A DNA stretch of 10,138 nucleotides from the NCBI GenBank assembly GCA_016793585.1, contig JAEUJR010000314.1, positions 1 through 10,138 of the forward strand, given 5' to 3'. Positions within the stretch are counted from its first letter, which is position 1; every line of letters starts with the position of its first letter. A program made the position numbers and the translations under genes. This document shows, piece after piece, positions 1 to 5,934 of this stretch. A model generated the notes under the pieces. It did no database searches and was not told the DNA's origin. It saw nothing but the letters and a program-made list of their open reading frames with translations. Origin of the DNA: Archangium sp. (GTDB lineage: Bacteria > Myxococcota > Myxococcia > Myxococcales > Myxococcaceae).

Positions 1-825
1 GCGGAGCTGTGCTGCGTCAGCCGGCGTGTGCGTGACGGTGTTGTATTCGTTGGCCTTGCCGGCCGCGACGGCACCCAGCCCGACACCAGCGCCCGCTCCG
101 GCGACTGCGATTCCGCCTGCGACCCACGTCCACACTCGGCCAGACTTCTTCTCGACCACTGGTGACGTCACCGCAGGCGGAGTCGGAGTGAGCTCGGGTT
201 TGGCGGGCTCGGTCTTCGCGGCCACCGGGGCGTCGCTCGGCTTGCCGATGGGCCGCAGCGCGATGGTCATCTCGGTTCCACGCGCCAGCTGCATCACGAA
301 CGAGCGCTCGGCTTTTTCGTAGCCCTCCGCCGAGACTGACAGCGTGTGATTGCCGGCGATGAGCTCGACCGACACCGGCGAGTTGCCCAGGTCCTTCCCA
401 TCGACGGTGATGCGGGCGTTCGAAGGCTCTGAGAACACCATCAGCTGTTGCAGGCCCTTCTCGCGAAGACGTCGCTCGAGGTTGGTGATGGCGTCGGCGA
501 CCGTCTCCCGATCGGCCGCGTTCGGAGACAGCCGCAGGTAGTCGCGGTACGAGCGCATGGCCTTCGCAATCTCACCGAGCTGCTCGTAGCAGCGGCCGAT
601 GTTGAAGGTGATCTGCGGGTGCGGGCGAATCGCGTACGCCTCTTCGAACTTCGCGATGGCCTCGGCGTAGCGCGCCAGCTTGTAGAGGCGCTGGGCGGCC
701 TGAGCGAGCTCCTTGGCCTTTGCGAGCTCGGCGGTCTCGGCGGCCGAGGGCGGCGGCGAAGCAGGCTTCGAGTCAGCCTTCGGAGCTGCAGCCAACAAGG
801 TCGCGACGAAGAGGGCAGAGATCAT
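1..825 (-). CDS. TPR-PEGA domain membrane protein, C-terminus beyond window
   Basis: The frame stays open from an ATG at 825 to the left edge (275 residues, no stop), so the C-terminus is missing. Residues 1-14 form a short hydrophobic signal-like segment. A Pro/Ala/Ser-rich stretch and then TPR-like helices follow at about 30-125, including an R-Y-A-E-A-I-A-K-F-E-E-A-Y core and an I-G-R-C-Y-E-Q-L-G helix. A PEGA domain lies at about 130-180, with the typical P..A.I.VDG...G..PV and L..G.H.L.V.A.GY pattern. A Pro/Lys linker (195-228) leads to a Gly/Ala-rich transmembrane helix at about 231-256. Proteins of this build are frequent in Myxococcota, where the TPR and PEGA parts are thought to act in protein or carbohydrate contacts at the envelope; no specific role can be given. 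It lies 65 bp after the preceding gene on the same strand. No Shine-Dalgarno sequence precedes the ATG, so the start is moderately certain. Confidence 0.85.
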   Translation of the reverse strand, partial: MISALFVATLLAAAPKADSKPASPPPSAAETAELAKAKELAQAAQRLYKLARYAEAIAKFEEAYAIRPHPQITFNIGRCYEQLGEIAKAMRSYRDYLRLSPNAADRETVADAITNLERRLREKGLQQLMVFSEPSNARITVDGKDLGNSPVSVELIAGNHTLSVSAEGYEKAERSFVMQLARGTEMTIALRPIGKPSDAPVAAKTEPAKPELTPTPPAVTSPVVEKKSGRVWTWVAGGIAVAGAGAGVGLGAVAAGKANEYNTVTHTPADAAQLR

Positions 826-890
826 GGTGTGCGCAGGAAGAGCAGACGAACGGCAGATTCTCGTCGGAACCTCGGCGAAGTACCAAGGGG

Positions 891-1376
891 TCAGCGTTTG
901 CCCTTTGGGCGGAGCTTCTTTTTCGCCGGCTTCTTCGGGGCCTTCGCGGGCTTCTTCGCCGATTTCTTCGCGGCCTTCTTCGGGGCCGCCACGAACAGCA
1001 CGCTCGCTTCGGCGTCGAGGCGGTGCGTGTCTCCGAGGTCTGCCGCTTCACCTGCCGAGTACGTGTACGGCGTGTAGGCGACGAACGGCTGCTCACCCGA
1101 GACGTCGACGTACACCTTCAGCGCCGGGCCCGCGTAGTCGGGCGTCTTCACGTCGATGGTGTACGCCCACGCCGCGCCCCGAATGACGCCATCACGCGCG
1201 TCGGCCTGCAGCGCTCCCACCAGCTGCATCTCGAGCTCGTCGGGGTCGGCCGAGTGGGCGTCGATGGAGACGAGCGACGGCGTGCCCTGCGAGTCCGCCA
1301 CCACCGCGTACGGCGTGAGCGTCTCGGCGAGCCGCAGCATGAACGCTCCAGCCTCGAGCGCGCGCTCGAGCAGCAC
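891..1376 (-). CDS. Unrecognised protein with lysine-rich C-terminal tail, last gene of operon
   Basis: I do not recognise the family. From the proposed GTG at 1376 it is 161 residues. The body (about 1-130) looks like a small alpha/beta fold: an amphipathic opening helix (LLERALEAGAFMLRLAETL), strands such as YAVVAD and LVSIDA, an acidic helix, and further strands (VYVDVS, FVAYTPYTY). The last 31 residues are almost only Lys, Ala and Pro (14 Lys, 2 Arg), resembling histone H1-like tails that bind nucleic acid or polyanions. GTG 1376 lies 17 nt past the crotonase stop and starts exactly at the structured part, but has no good SD. An in-frame ATG at 1436 has a GAGG six bases upstream and would add 20 low-complexity residues while overlapping the crotonase gene by 44 nt. 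Either start implies co-expression with the upstream genes. Confidence 0.75.
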   Translation of the reverse strand: MLLERALEAGAFMLRLAETLTPYAVVADSQGTPSLVSIDAHSADPDELEMQLVGALQADARDGVIRGAAWAYTIDVKTPDYAGPALKVYVDVSGEQPFVAYTPYTYSAGEAADLGDTHRLDAEASVLFVAAPKKAAKKSAKKPAKAPKKPAKKKLRPKGKR

Positions 1377-1392
1377 GAGCGAAAGAGAAGAG

Positions 1393-2190
1393 TCAGCGGC
1401 CCTGGAAGGTGGGCGTGCGCTTGTTCGAGAAGGCATCGTAGGCCTCGCGGAAATCCTGCGTCTGCATGCACACGGCTTGCGCGCGCGCCTCGTTGTCGAG
1501 CGCGGCGAAGAGCTCCATGTGGAGCTCGGAGTTGAGGAGTTCTTTCGTCATGCCCAGCGCGAACGTCGGGCCCTTCGCCAGCCGCGTCGCGAGCGCCATC
1601 GCCTCGGTCAGGCATTGCTCGTGCGGCACCACGCGGTTGAACAGGCCGTACTTCTCGGCGGTGGGGGCGTCGATGGTGTCTCCGAGCATGAGCAGCTCGG
1701 TCGCGCGCGACAGGCCCACCACGCGGGGCAGCAGGTACGCGGCCCCCATGTCGGCGCCCGCGAGCCCCACCTTCACGAAGAGGAACGCGATCTTCGCCTT
1801 CTCGCTCGCCACGCGCAGATCAGACGCGAGCGCGATGACGGCGCCTGCTCCTGCCGCCGTCCCGTTCAGCGCCGCGACGATGGGCTTTCGCAGCGCGCGC
1901 ATGTTGCGAATGAGGTCGCAGGTCATGCGCGTGAACTCGACGAGCCCCGGCATGTCGCGCGCGAACAGCGGCTTGATGATGTCGTGTTGATCGCCACCGG
2001 AGCAGAAGCCGCGGCCTTCGCCAGTGATGACGACGGCCCGCACCGACGGCTCCTTCTCGAGCTCGAAGAACAAGTCGGTCAGCTCGCGGTACACCTGAAA
2101 CGTGAGCGAGTTGAGCGTGTCGGGGCGGGTGAAGGTGACGAGCCCCACGCTGTCTTTCACCTCGAACCGGAACGACGTCGGCTGCTTCAT
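1393..2190 (-). CDS. Crotonase-superfamily acyl-CoA enzyme (enoyl-CoA hydratase/isomerase-like)
   Basis: This 265-residue protein has the usual length and fold pattern of crotonases, which act on CoA thioesters in the cytoplasm. The two oxyanion-hole regions are visible: FCSGGDQHD at 62-70 and NGTAAGAGAV at 109-118. Aligned by eye with rat crotonase, both hydratase glutamates are absent: Val118 sits at the Glu144 position and about Phe138 at the Glu164 position. A GLAGADMG segment places Asp147 near the catalytic Asp of delta3,5-delta2,4-dienoyl-CoA isomerases, so isomerase or ring-modifying chemistry is more likely than simple hydration. The C-terminus (F-S-N-K-R-T-P-T-F-Q-G-R) is complete. 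The ATG overlaps the RidA stop as ATGA, and GGAGG precedes it by about five bases, which supports translational coupling. Crotonases of this kind stand beside RidA and SDR genes in aminobenzoyl-CoA clusters; the substrate here is inferred, not shown. Confidence 0.9.
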   Translation of the reverse strand: MKQPTSFRFEVKDSVGLVTFTRPDTLNSLTFQVYRELTDLFFELEKEPSVRAVVITGEGRGFCSGGDQHDIIKPLFARDMPGLVEFTRMTCDLIRNMRALRKPIVAALNGTAAGAGAVIALASDLRVASEKAKIAFLFVKVGLAGADMGAAYLLPRVVGLSRATELLMLGDTIDAPTAEKYGLFNRVVPHEQCLTEAMALATRLAKGPTFALGMTKELLNSELHMELFAALDNEARAQAVCMQTQDFREAYDAFSNKRTPTFQGR

Positions 2191-2594
2191 GTGCCCTCCA
2201 GCACCGCGGTGGCTTCGATCTCGACCTTCGCGGCGTCTTCCACCAGCGCGGCGACCTGCACCAGCGCCATCGCGGGGTAGTGGCGGCCGAGGTGCTGCTT
2301 CCACGCGGCGCCGATGCCCTTGAGGCTCGCGAGGTACTCCTTCTTGTCGGTCACGTAGACGGTCATGCGTACGATGTCTTCGGCCTTGCCGCCGGCCGCC
2401 TTCACCACCGCCATCACGTTCGAGAGCGCCTGCGCGAACTGCGCGTCGAACGTTTCGGGGAAGGTGGCGATGGCCTTCGTCGGGTCCCACCCGACCATGC
2501 CGCCGGTGAAGAGCATCTTTCCGCTCGCGACGACGCCGTTGGCGTAGCCCTTCGGCGGCACCCAGCCCTCGGGTTGAATGAACGTGTGTGGCAT
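2187..2594 (-). CDS. RidA/YjgF-family protein lacking the canonical arginine
   Basis: The product is 135 residues, typical for the RidA (YjgF/YER057c/UK114) family of small trimeric cytoplasmic proteins. Family features include the LFTGGMVGWDP segment (28-38), the Q-A-L-S-N-V-M-A-V-V-K-A-A-G helix (55-68), VRMTVYVTD (75-83) and the C-terminal KVEIEATAV strand (123-131). E. coli RidA hydrolyses 2-aminoacrylate-type imines and binds the substrate carboxylate through Arg105 in P-A-R-S-x-V-E-V. The equivalent segment here is P-A-M-A-L-V-Q-V, so Met109 replaces the Arg. Classical imine deaminase activity is therefore unlikely, and this is better seen as a divergent paralogue working with its operon. 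Other superfamily members act on pathway amines, for example 2-aminomuconate deaminase. The ATG overlaps the SDR stop as TGATG, with a GGAGAG site eight bases upstream. The stop overlaps the crotonase start. Confidence 0.92.
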   Translation of the reverse strand: MPHTFIQPEGWVPPKGYANGVVASGKMLFTGGMVGWDPTKAIATFPETFDAQFAQALSNVMAVVKAAGGKAEDIVRMTVYVTDKKEYLASLKGIGAAWKQHLGRHYPAMALVQVAALVEDAAKVEIEATAVLEGT

Positions 2595-3340
2595 CAGACG
2601 GTCTCTCCAGCGTCGATGGTGTAGTCGGCGCCCGTGATGACTGCCGCGGCGGGCGACTCGCAGAGGAAGTGCACGAGGCCCGCGACCTCCTGCGGCTTCA
2701 CCGCGCGGCGCATGGGGTTCATGGCCTCGAGCGCGGCGCGGGCGTCGGTCGCCGAGCGCCCCGTCGACGTCGCGATGTTCTCGATGCTCGCGGCCATCAT
2801 GTCGGTGTCCGTCCACCCGGGCGAGACGGCGTTCACGGTGACCTGCTTGCTCGCCAGCTCGACGGCGAGCGCACGGGTGAGGCCGAGCAACGCGTGCTTC
2901 GAGGCGCAGTAGGCCGAGCTGTACTTGAAGCCCTTCTTCGCGGCCGTGCTGCAGATGTTCACCACGCGGCCCTTCGCCGCGACGAGCGCGGGCAGCAGCT
3001 CCCTCGTCAGCAGGAACGGCGCGGTCACGTTCACCGCCTGAATGCGCAGGAAGTCGTCGGTGCTCGTCTTCGCCAGGGGCGCCGGCAGCGCGATGCCCGC
3101 GTTGTTCACCAGCGCGTCGAGCGAGCCGCCCGCGGCGAGCACCGTCTTCGCAGCGGCCACTACCGACTCGGTCGAGCTCGCGTCGAACGCGACGAAGCGC
3201 GCGTCACCTTTCTTCGTCAGCGGCGCCACCGCGGCCTCGGAGCGCACCAGGCAGTACACCCGCCAGCCCGCCGCGAGGAACTGCTCGGCGATGGCCAGCC
3301 CGATGCCGCGAGAGGCTCCAGTGAGGGCGACGGTTTTCAC
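2594..3340 (-). CDS. Classical short-chain dehydrogenase/reductase, first gene of operon
   Basis: This is a 248-residue NAD(P)-dependent classical SDR with a Rossmann fold. The cofactor-binding TGASRGIG is at 7-14, the NNAG motif at 79-82, the structural Asn in VNVTAPF at 104, the catalytic Ser at 131 (N-I-C-S-T), and the YxxxK pair at Tyr144 and Lys148 (Y-C-A-S-K). A PGW-type motif after the active site (SPGWTDTD, 173-180) and the final TGADYTIDAGET match the family. The start codon is GTG, supported by a GGAG site (3348-3351 on the minus strand) seven bases upstream. An Arg in the LVRSE segment (31-35) after the second strand hints at NADP preference, a weak inference. It heads the operon and is read divergently from the lipoprotein gene at 3398. 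It probably oxidises or reduces a hydroxyacyl/oxoacyl-CoA or ring alcohol intermediate passed to or from the crotonase; the substrate is unknown. Confidence 0.94.
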   Translation of the reverse strand: MKTVALTGASRGIGLAIAEQFLAAGWRVYCLVRSEAAVAPLTKKGDARFVAFDASSTESVVAAAKTVLAAGGSLDALVNNAGIALPAPLAKTSTDDFLRIQAVNVTAPFLLTRELLPALVAAKGRVVNICSTAAKKGFKYSSAYCASKHALLGLTRALAVELASKQVTVNAVSPGWTDTDMMAASIENIATSTGRSATDARAALEAMNPMRRAVKPQEVAGLVHFLCESPAAAVITGADYTIDAGETV

Positions 3341-3360
3341 GCGGGGGCTCCAGCGAGGGG

Positions 3361-3391
3361 TTGCTTGGCGTCTACCACGGCGTGGTAGGTC
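3361..3391 (+). promoter_or_regulatory. Putative leaderless promoter of first propeller lipoprotein
   Basis: A weak -35 TTGCTT (3361-3366) lies 19 bp before TAGGTC (3386-3391). The first T of the hexamer is 12 nt before the ATG at 3398, so transcription would begin at or near the start codon. There is no convincing SD, although an AGG at 3387-3389 is eight bases from the ATG. The call rests mainly on the same spacing recurring before three other genes in this window. Confidence 0.35.
3372..3388. promoter_or_regulatory. 17-bp perfect palindrome, candidate operator in divergent promoter region
   Basis: CTACCACG-G-CGTGGTAG is a perfect inverted repeat (two 8-bp arms around one base) inside the 57-bp gap between the divergent SDR and lipoprotein genes. 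Each outward half ends in TAG, overlapping a possible -10 hexamer in both directions: TAGGTC at 3386-3391 on the plus strand and TAGACG at 3374-3369 on the minus strand. A dimeric repressor bound here could cover both promoters. No regulator gene lies in the window, so the binder is unknown. It is not followed by a T-run, which argues against a terminator. Confidence 0.5.
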
Positions 3392-3397
3392 GGCCGC

Positions 3398-4612
3398 ATG
3401 AGAGTTCTGCTCCTCGCGGTGGTGGCCCTCGGCGCGTGCGGCCCGCTCATGCCCATTCGAATGGATGGGGGCGCCGCAGGTGGAGCGGCTGGCGGCAGCG
3501 CGGGCGGCTTCGTGGCTGGCGGCGGCTTCGTCACGGCCGGGGGCAACGCAGCCGGAGGCAGCATCGGTGGCGGGTCGACGGCAGGCGGCTCGGCTGCGGG
3601 TGGTGCGGCTGGCGGCTCGGCCGCAGGCGGTAGCGCTGGTGGCCCGGTCGACGCGGGCCTCGGCAACTTCAGTTGGTCGAACCTCGCCGTGATGCCCGCC
3701 CCGACGTCGTCGTTCACCAATGCGGTGGCCGTGTCGTCGCGTGCCGGCGAGGCCTGGGTGGCGCTCGACAACGGCAGGCTCTATCGGTCGACGGGCGGCA
3801 TGTTCAACGAGGTCGTCGGGTTCTCGCTCGCGGGCATCAATGACGTCTACGTCTCACCGTCGGGCAAGGTCTTCGCGGTCACGCAGGGCCGTTCGGCAGC
3901 ACACTGCCTGGCCGCCGACTGCTCGATGGCTGCGAACTTCACGACGGTGATGATCGCCTCGAGCAGCACCGAGAACTTGAAGACCCTCTGCGGTCGCGGC
4001 GAGCAGGTGATGGCGCTCGGCGTTCGTGACACCGCTGGCATCGGCACCCTCTTCGAGTTCGACGCCATGCAGGCCCAATGGACGAAGGTGTCGAACAACC
4101 TCGGCATCTCGACGCCGCGCGGCTGCGTCATCGGGCCGGGCGGTGAGGTCTACGTCGTCGGTGAGCTCGGCGTCATTCGGTACGAGAACGGCGCGACGAC
4201 TCCCGAGGCCATCGACATGATGGGCCAGCCCGCCGCGACGTGGATGGGGATTGCCCTGTGGCCCAACGGCACGTCGATCGCCGAGGCGATGCTCGTCGGG
4301 AGCGGCAGCGGCTATCGCTTCGCCCGCCGCAACAACACCGCCCAGAACTGGACCTCGCTCATGCCCAACACGGCCGGCTCGGCGATGTACACGGTGATGG
4401 CCCTGGGGCCGGCGGAGTTCCTCGGCGCGGGCTCGGGTTCGGGCGCCAGCAAGTTCATGCTGTGGAACGGCACCGCGTGGGCGCCCGCGATGCCAGCGCC
4501 GCCGAACACCGTGAACACGGTGCGCGACTCGTGCGTGACCGACGCGCGCGAGGTGTTCCTCGTCGGCGGCGATGGGAGCAGCGCGTACAGCATCATTCGG
4601 GGCCGCCGCTGA
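3398..4612 (+). CDS. Lipoprotein with Gly-rich linker and beta-propeller-like body (paralogue 1)
   Basis: This 404-residue protein has a signal peptide ending in a lipobox L-G-A-C with lipidated Cys14, followed by GPLMPIR. With no Asp at position +2, outer-membrane sorting is plausible. Residues 24-84 are a Gly/Ala/Ser linker with GG about every four residues. The body (90-404) has weak repeats of a type common in myxobacterial propellers: strands such as VYVSPSGKVFAV, GGEVYVVGELG, EFLGAGSGSG and REVFLVGG alternate with RYENG or MLWNGTAW turns. This suggests a six- or seven-bladed beta-propeller exposed at the cell surface. Five body cysteines (170, 175, 198, 243, 379) could form disulfides, and the first four have counterparts in the neighbouring paralogue. 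It ends in I-I-R-G-R-R, close to the paralogue's V-V-R-G-R-R. The function is unknown; ligand or protein binding is the likeliest use of such a fold. The next paralogue begins 33 bp downstream. Confidence 0.9.
   Translation: MRVLLLAVVALGACGPLMPIRMDGGAAGGAAGGSAGGFVAGGGFVTAGGNAAGGSIGGGSTAGGSAAGGAAGGSAAGGSAGGPVDAGLGNFSWSNLAVMPAPTSSFTNAVAVSSRAGEAWVALDNGRLYRSTGGMFNEVVGFSLAGINDVYVSPSGKVFAVTQGRSAAHCLAADCSMAANFTTVMIASSSTENLKTLCGRGEQVMALGVRDTAGIGTLFEFDAMQAQWTKVSNNLGISTPRGCVIGPGGEVYVVGELGVIRYENGATTPEAIDMMGQPAATWMGIALWPNGTSIAEAMLVGSGSGYRFARRNNTAQNWTSLMPNTAGSAMYTVMALGPAEFLGAGSGSGASKFMLWNGTAWAPAMPAPPNTVNTVRDSCVTDAREVFLVGGDGSSAYSIIRGRR
3467..3649 (+). repeat. Low-complexity Gly/Ala/Ser linker coding region
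   Basis: This stretch encodes about 61 residues made of A-G-G-S, A-G-G-A and similar four-residue units, written mostly with GGC/GGT/GCG/GCA codons. It is a flexible or polyglycine-like tether between the lipid anchor and the folded body. Codon wobble differs between units, so it is an amino-acid repeat rather than a recent DNA tandem repeat. Confidence 0.8.
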
Positions 4613-4638
4613 CGAAGGCGCAGGGCGCGTGCTACGCC
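4609..4638 (+). promoter_or_regulatory. Putative leaderless promoter of second propeller lipoprotein
   Basis: CTGACG (4609-4614, four of six matches to TTGACA) is followed after 18 bp by TACGCC (4633-4638), seven bases before the ATG at 4646. The -35 overlaps the stop codon of the preceding gene. No SD is present. The region also contains an inverted repeat AAGGCG (4615-4620) / CGCCTT (4635-4640) followed by TT, a short hairpin that could attenuate read-through from the first paralogue. Confidence 0.4.
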
Positions 4639-4645
4639 TTTTCGC

Positions 4646-5860
4646 ATGAGAGCTCTGGCACTCGCCCTCTTCGGCCTCGTCGCGTGTGGCCCGCTCATGC
4701 CCATTCGAACCGACGCAGGCTCGGCCGGTGGGAGCGCTTCGACCGGCGGCGGGTTCGTCTTCGGCGGCGGGTCGTCGGGCGGCGGCTTCGTCGTGGCAGG
4801 CGGCGCGGCGGGCGGTGGCTCGACGGCGGGCGGCTCGACGGCAGGCGGTTCGTCGGCGGGTGGTTCGTCGGGCGGCGGCACGACGGCCGGCGGCTCGGGA
4901 GGCGGAGGGTTGGGGCCGTTCTCCTGGAGTGTGATGACCATCGTTCCCACGCCGTCGGCGTCTGGCTCGGCTGCCGTCGCCGCGCGCGCGCAAGAGGCGT
5001 GGCTCGCGATCTCGCCGAACCTGTACCGGTCGACGGGCGCCGCCTTCAATCAGGTCGTGGGCGTCAACCTCTCGTCCGTGAAGGACCTGTGGGTGACCCC
5101 GATGGGCAAGGTGTTCATCGTGCAGGCGAGCCCGAGCTCGTACATCTGCACCGCCGCTGACTGTTCGGTCGGCGCCAACTTCGTGCTGCAGTCGAGCGGC
5201 GACTCGAGCGACTACTTCGATGGCCTCTGTGGCTCGGGCGAGGCCGTGTACGCGATTGGAAACGGCAACAACAACCAGGCGATCCTCTTCGAGTTCAACG
5301 GCACGGGGTGGACGAAGATCAGCAACGATCTCGGCTTCAACGGCGCCAAGCGCTGCATCGTCGGCCCCAGCGGCGAGATCTACGTGCTCGGGAAGACGTT
5401 CTCGATTCGTTACGAGGGGGGCGGCTTCACCCAGGAGAACGTCGATCTCATGGGCCAGTCGCCCGCCGAGTGGAACGACTTCGCCTTCACCTTTGGCGCG
5501 ACCGCCGAGGCGTTCCTGGTCGGGGGCCAGGGGCAGAGCGGCTCGGTCGTCAGCTACCGCTTCGCGCGCCGCAACGCGGCTGGCACCGGGTGGACGGCGA
5601 TGACGATTCCGATGATGGGCACGTCACTCAACGCCATCGTTCGGCTCTCGCCCAACGAGTACCTGGCCGCAGGCTCGAACGGCGGCGGCACCACGGTTCC
5701 AAAGTTCCTCCAGTGGAACGGAACGGCCTGGGTCGCCTCGACGCAGCCGCCCAACGCGCTCAGCACGGTCACGCGGGCTTCGGTGGTGAACGAGCGCGAG
5801 GTGTTCCTCGTCGGCAACGCCTCGGCGGGCGGCTACGCGGTCGTGCGCGGGCGTCGCTGA
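4646..5860 (+). CDS. Lipoprotein with Gly-rich linker and beta-propeller-like body (paralogue 2)
   Basis: This is the tandem paralogue of the gene just upstream and has exactly the same length, 404 residues. The signal peptide ends in lipobox L-V-A-C with Cys14, and the next seven residues (GPLMPIR) are identical to the first copy. The linker (about 25-89) uses A-G-G-S, A-G-G-T and G-G-G units. The body (90-404) aligns throughout with paralogue 1: LYRSTG at 127-132, C-T-A-A-D-C at 168-173, L-C-G-S-G-E at 195-199, KRCIVGPSGEIYVLG at 235-249, YRFARRN at 304-310, LQWNGTAW at 355-362 and EREVFLVG at 383-390. By eye roughly half the body is conserved, so the duplication is old. It is probably an outer-surface beta-propeller lipoprotein of unknown ligand. 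The body cysteines are conserved except the last of paralogue 1 (D-S-C-V becomes R-A-S-V). It appears to have its own promoter. Confidence 0.9.
   Translation: MRALALALFGLVACGPLMPIRTDAGSAGGSASTGGGFVFGGGSSGGGFVVAGGAAGGGSTAGGSTAGGSSAGGSSGGGTTAGGSGGGGLGPFSWSVMTIVPTPSASGSAAVAARAQEAWLAISPNLYRSTGAAFNQVVGVNLSSVKDLWVTPMGKVFIVQASPSSYICTAADCSVGANFVLQSSGDSSDYFDGLCGSGEAVYAIGNGNNNQAILFEFNGTGWTKISNDLGFNGAKRCIVGPSGEIYVLGKTFSIRYEGGGFTQENVDLMGQSPAEWNDFAFTFGATAEAFLVGGQGQSGSVVSYRFARRNAAGTGWTAMTIPMMGTSLNAIVRLSPNEYLAAGSNGGGTTVPKFLQWNGTAWVASTQPPNALSTVTRASVVNEREVFLVGNASAGGYAVVRGRR
4718..4912 (+). repeat. Low-complexity Gly/Ser/Ala/Thr linker coding region
   Basis: This stretch encodes about 65 residues of GG-containing four-residue units, richer in Ser and Thr than in paralogue 1 (for example S-T-A-G-G-S-T-A-G-G). 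At the DNA level, units such as GGCGGCTCGACG recur with minor changes, so slippage-driven length change is plausible here. Confidence 0.75.
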
Positions 5861-5898
5861 ACTTCTGGCTCCTCGCAGCATCGCCGGCGTCTGACGCG

Positions 5899-5928
5899 TT
5901 GACCTGCGCGCCGTGACGTTGTTACTCG
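5899..5928 (+). promoter_or_regulatory. gcdH: Putative leaderless promoter of glutaryl-CoA dehydrogenase
   Basis: TTGACC (5899-5904) matches five of six -35 positions. After 18 bp TACTCG (5923-5928) follows, and the ATG begins six bases later at 5935, so the transcript would start at the initiation codon. Immediately upstream is an odd palindrome GCGTC-T-GACGC (5887-5897), which could be a regulator site. No SD is visible before the ATG. This is the best -35/-10 pair among the leaderless candidates here. Confidence 0.5.
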
Positions 5929-5934
5929 CGCCGC

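Noticed and set aside
826..890. 65-bp gap between the Lys-tail gene and the TPR-PEGA gene, searched for promoter or terminator
   Set aside because: Only a weak 5-bp inverted repeat and a poor TTGGTA/GAGAAT pair were seen on the minus strand; neither is convincing.
448..1077. Long open frame on the plus strand across the TPR-PEGA gene and the Lys-tail gene
   Set aside because: It is antisense to two well-supported minus-strand proteins, is rich in Arg/Gly/Leu as expected for a GC-rich shadow frame, and shows no domain pattern.
3467..3649. Regular GC-rich repeats considered as CRISPR or DNA tandem repeat
   Set aside because: The units are in-frame codons for G/A/S with variable third positions, no spacers and no constant repeat length.
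3337..3771. Pro/Ala-rich open frame antisense to the first Gly-rich linker
   Set aside because: The complement of GGC/GCG repeats inevitably reads as Pro/Ala repeats. It would also cover the divergent promoter, and no start signal is present.
4312..5049. Pro-rich antisense open frame over the second Gly-rich linker
   Set aside because: This is the same compositional artefact; it overlaps two well-supported lipoprotein genes.
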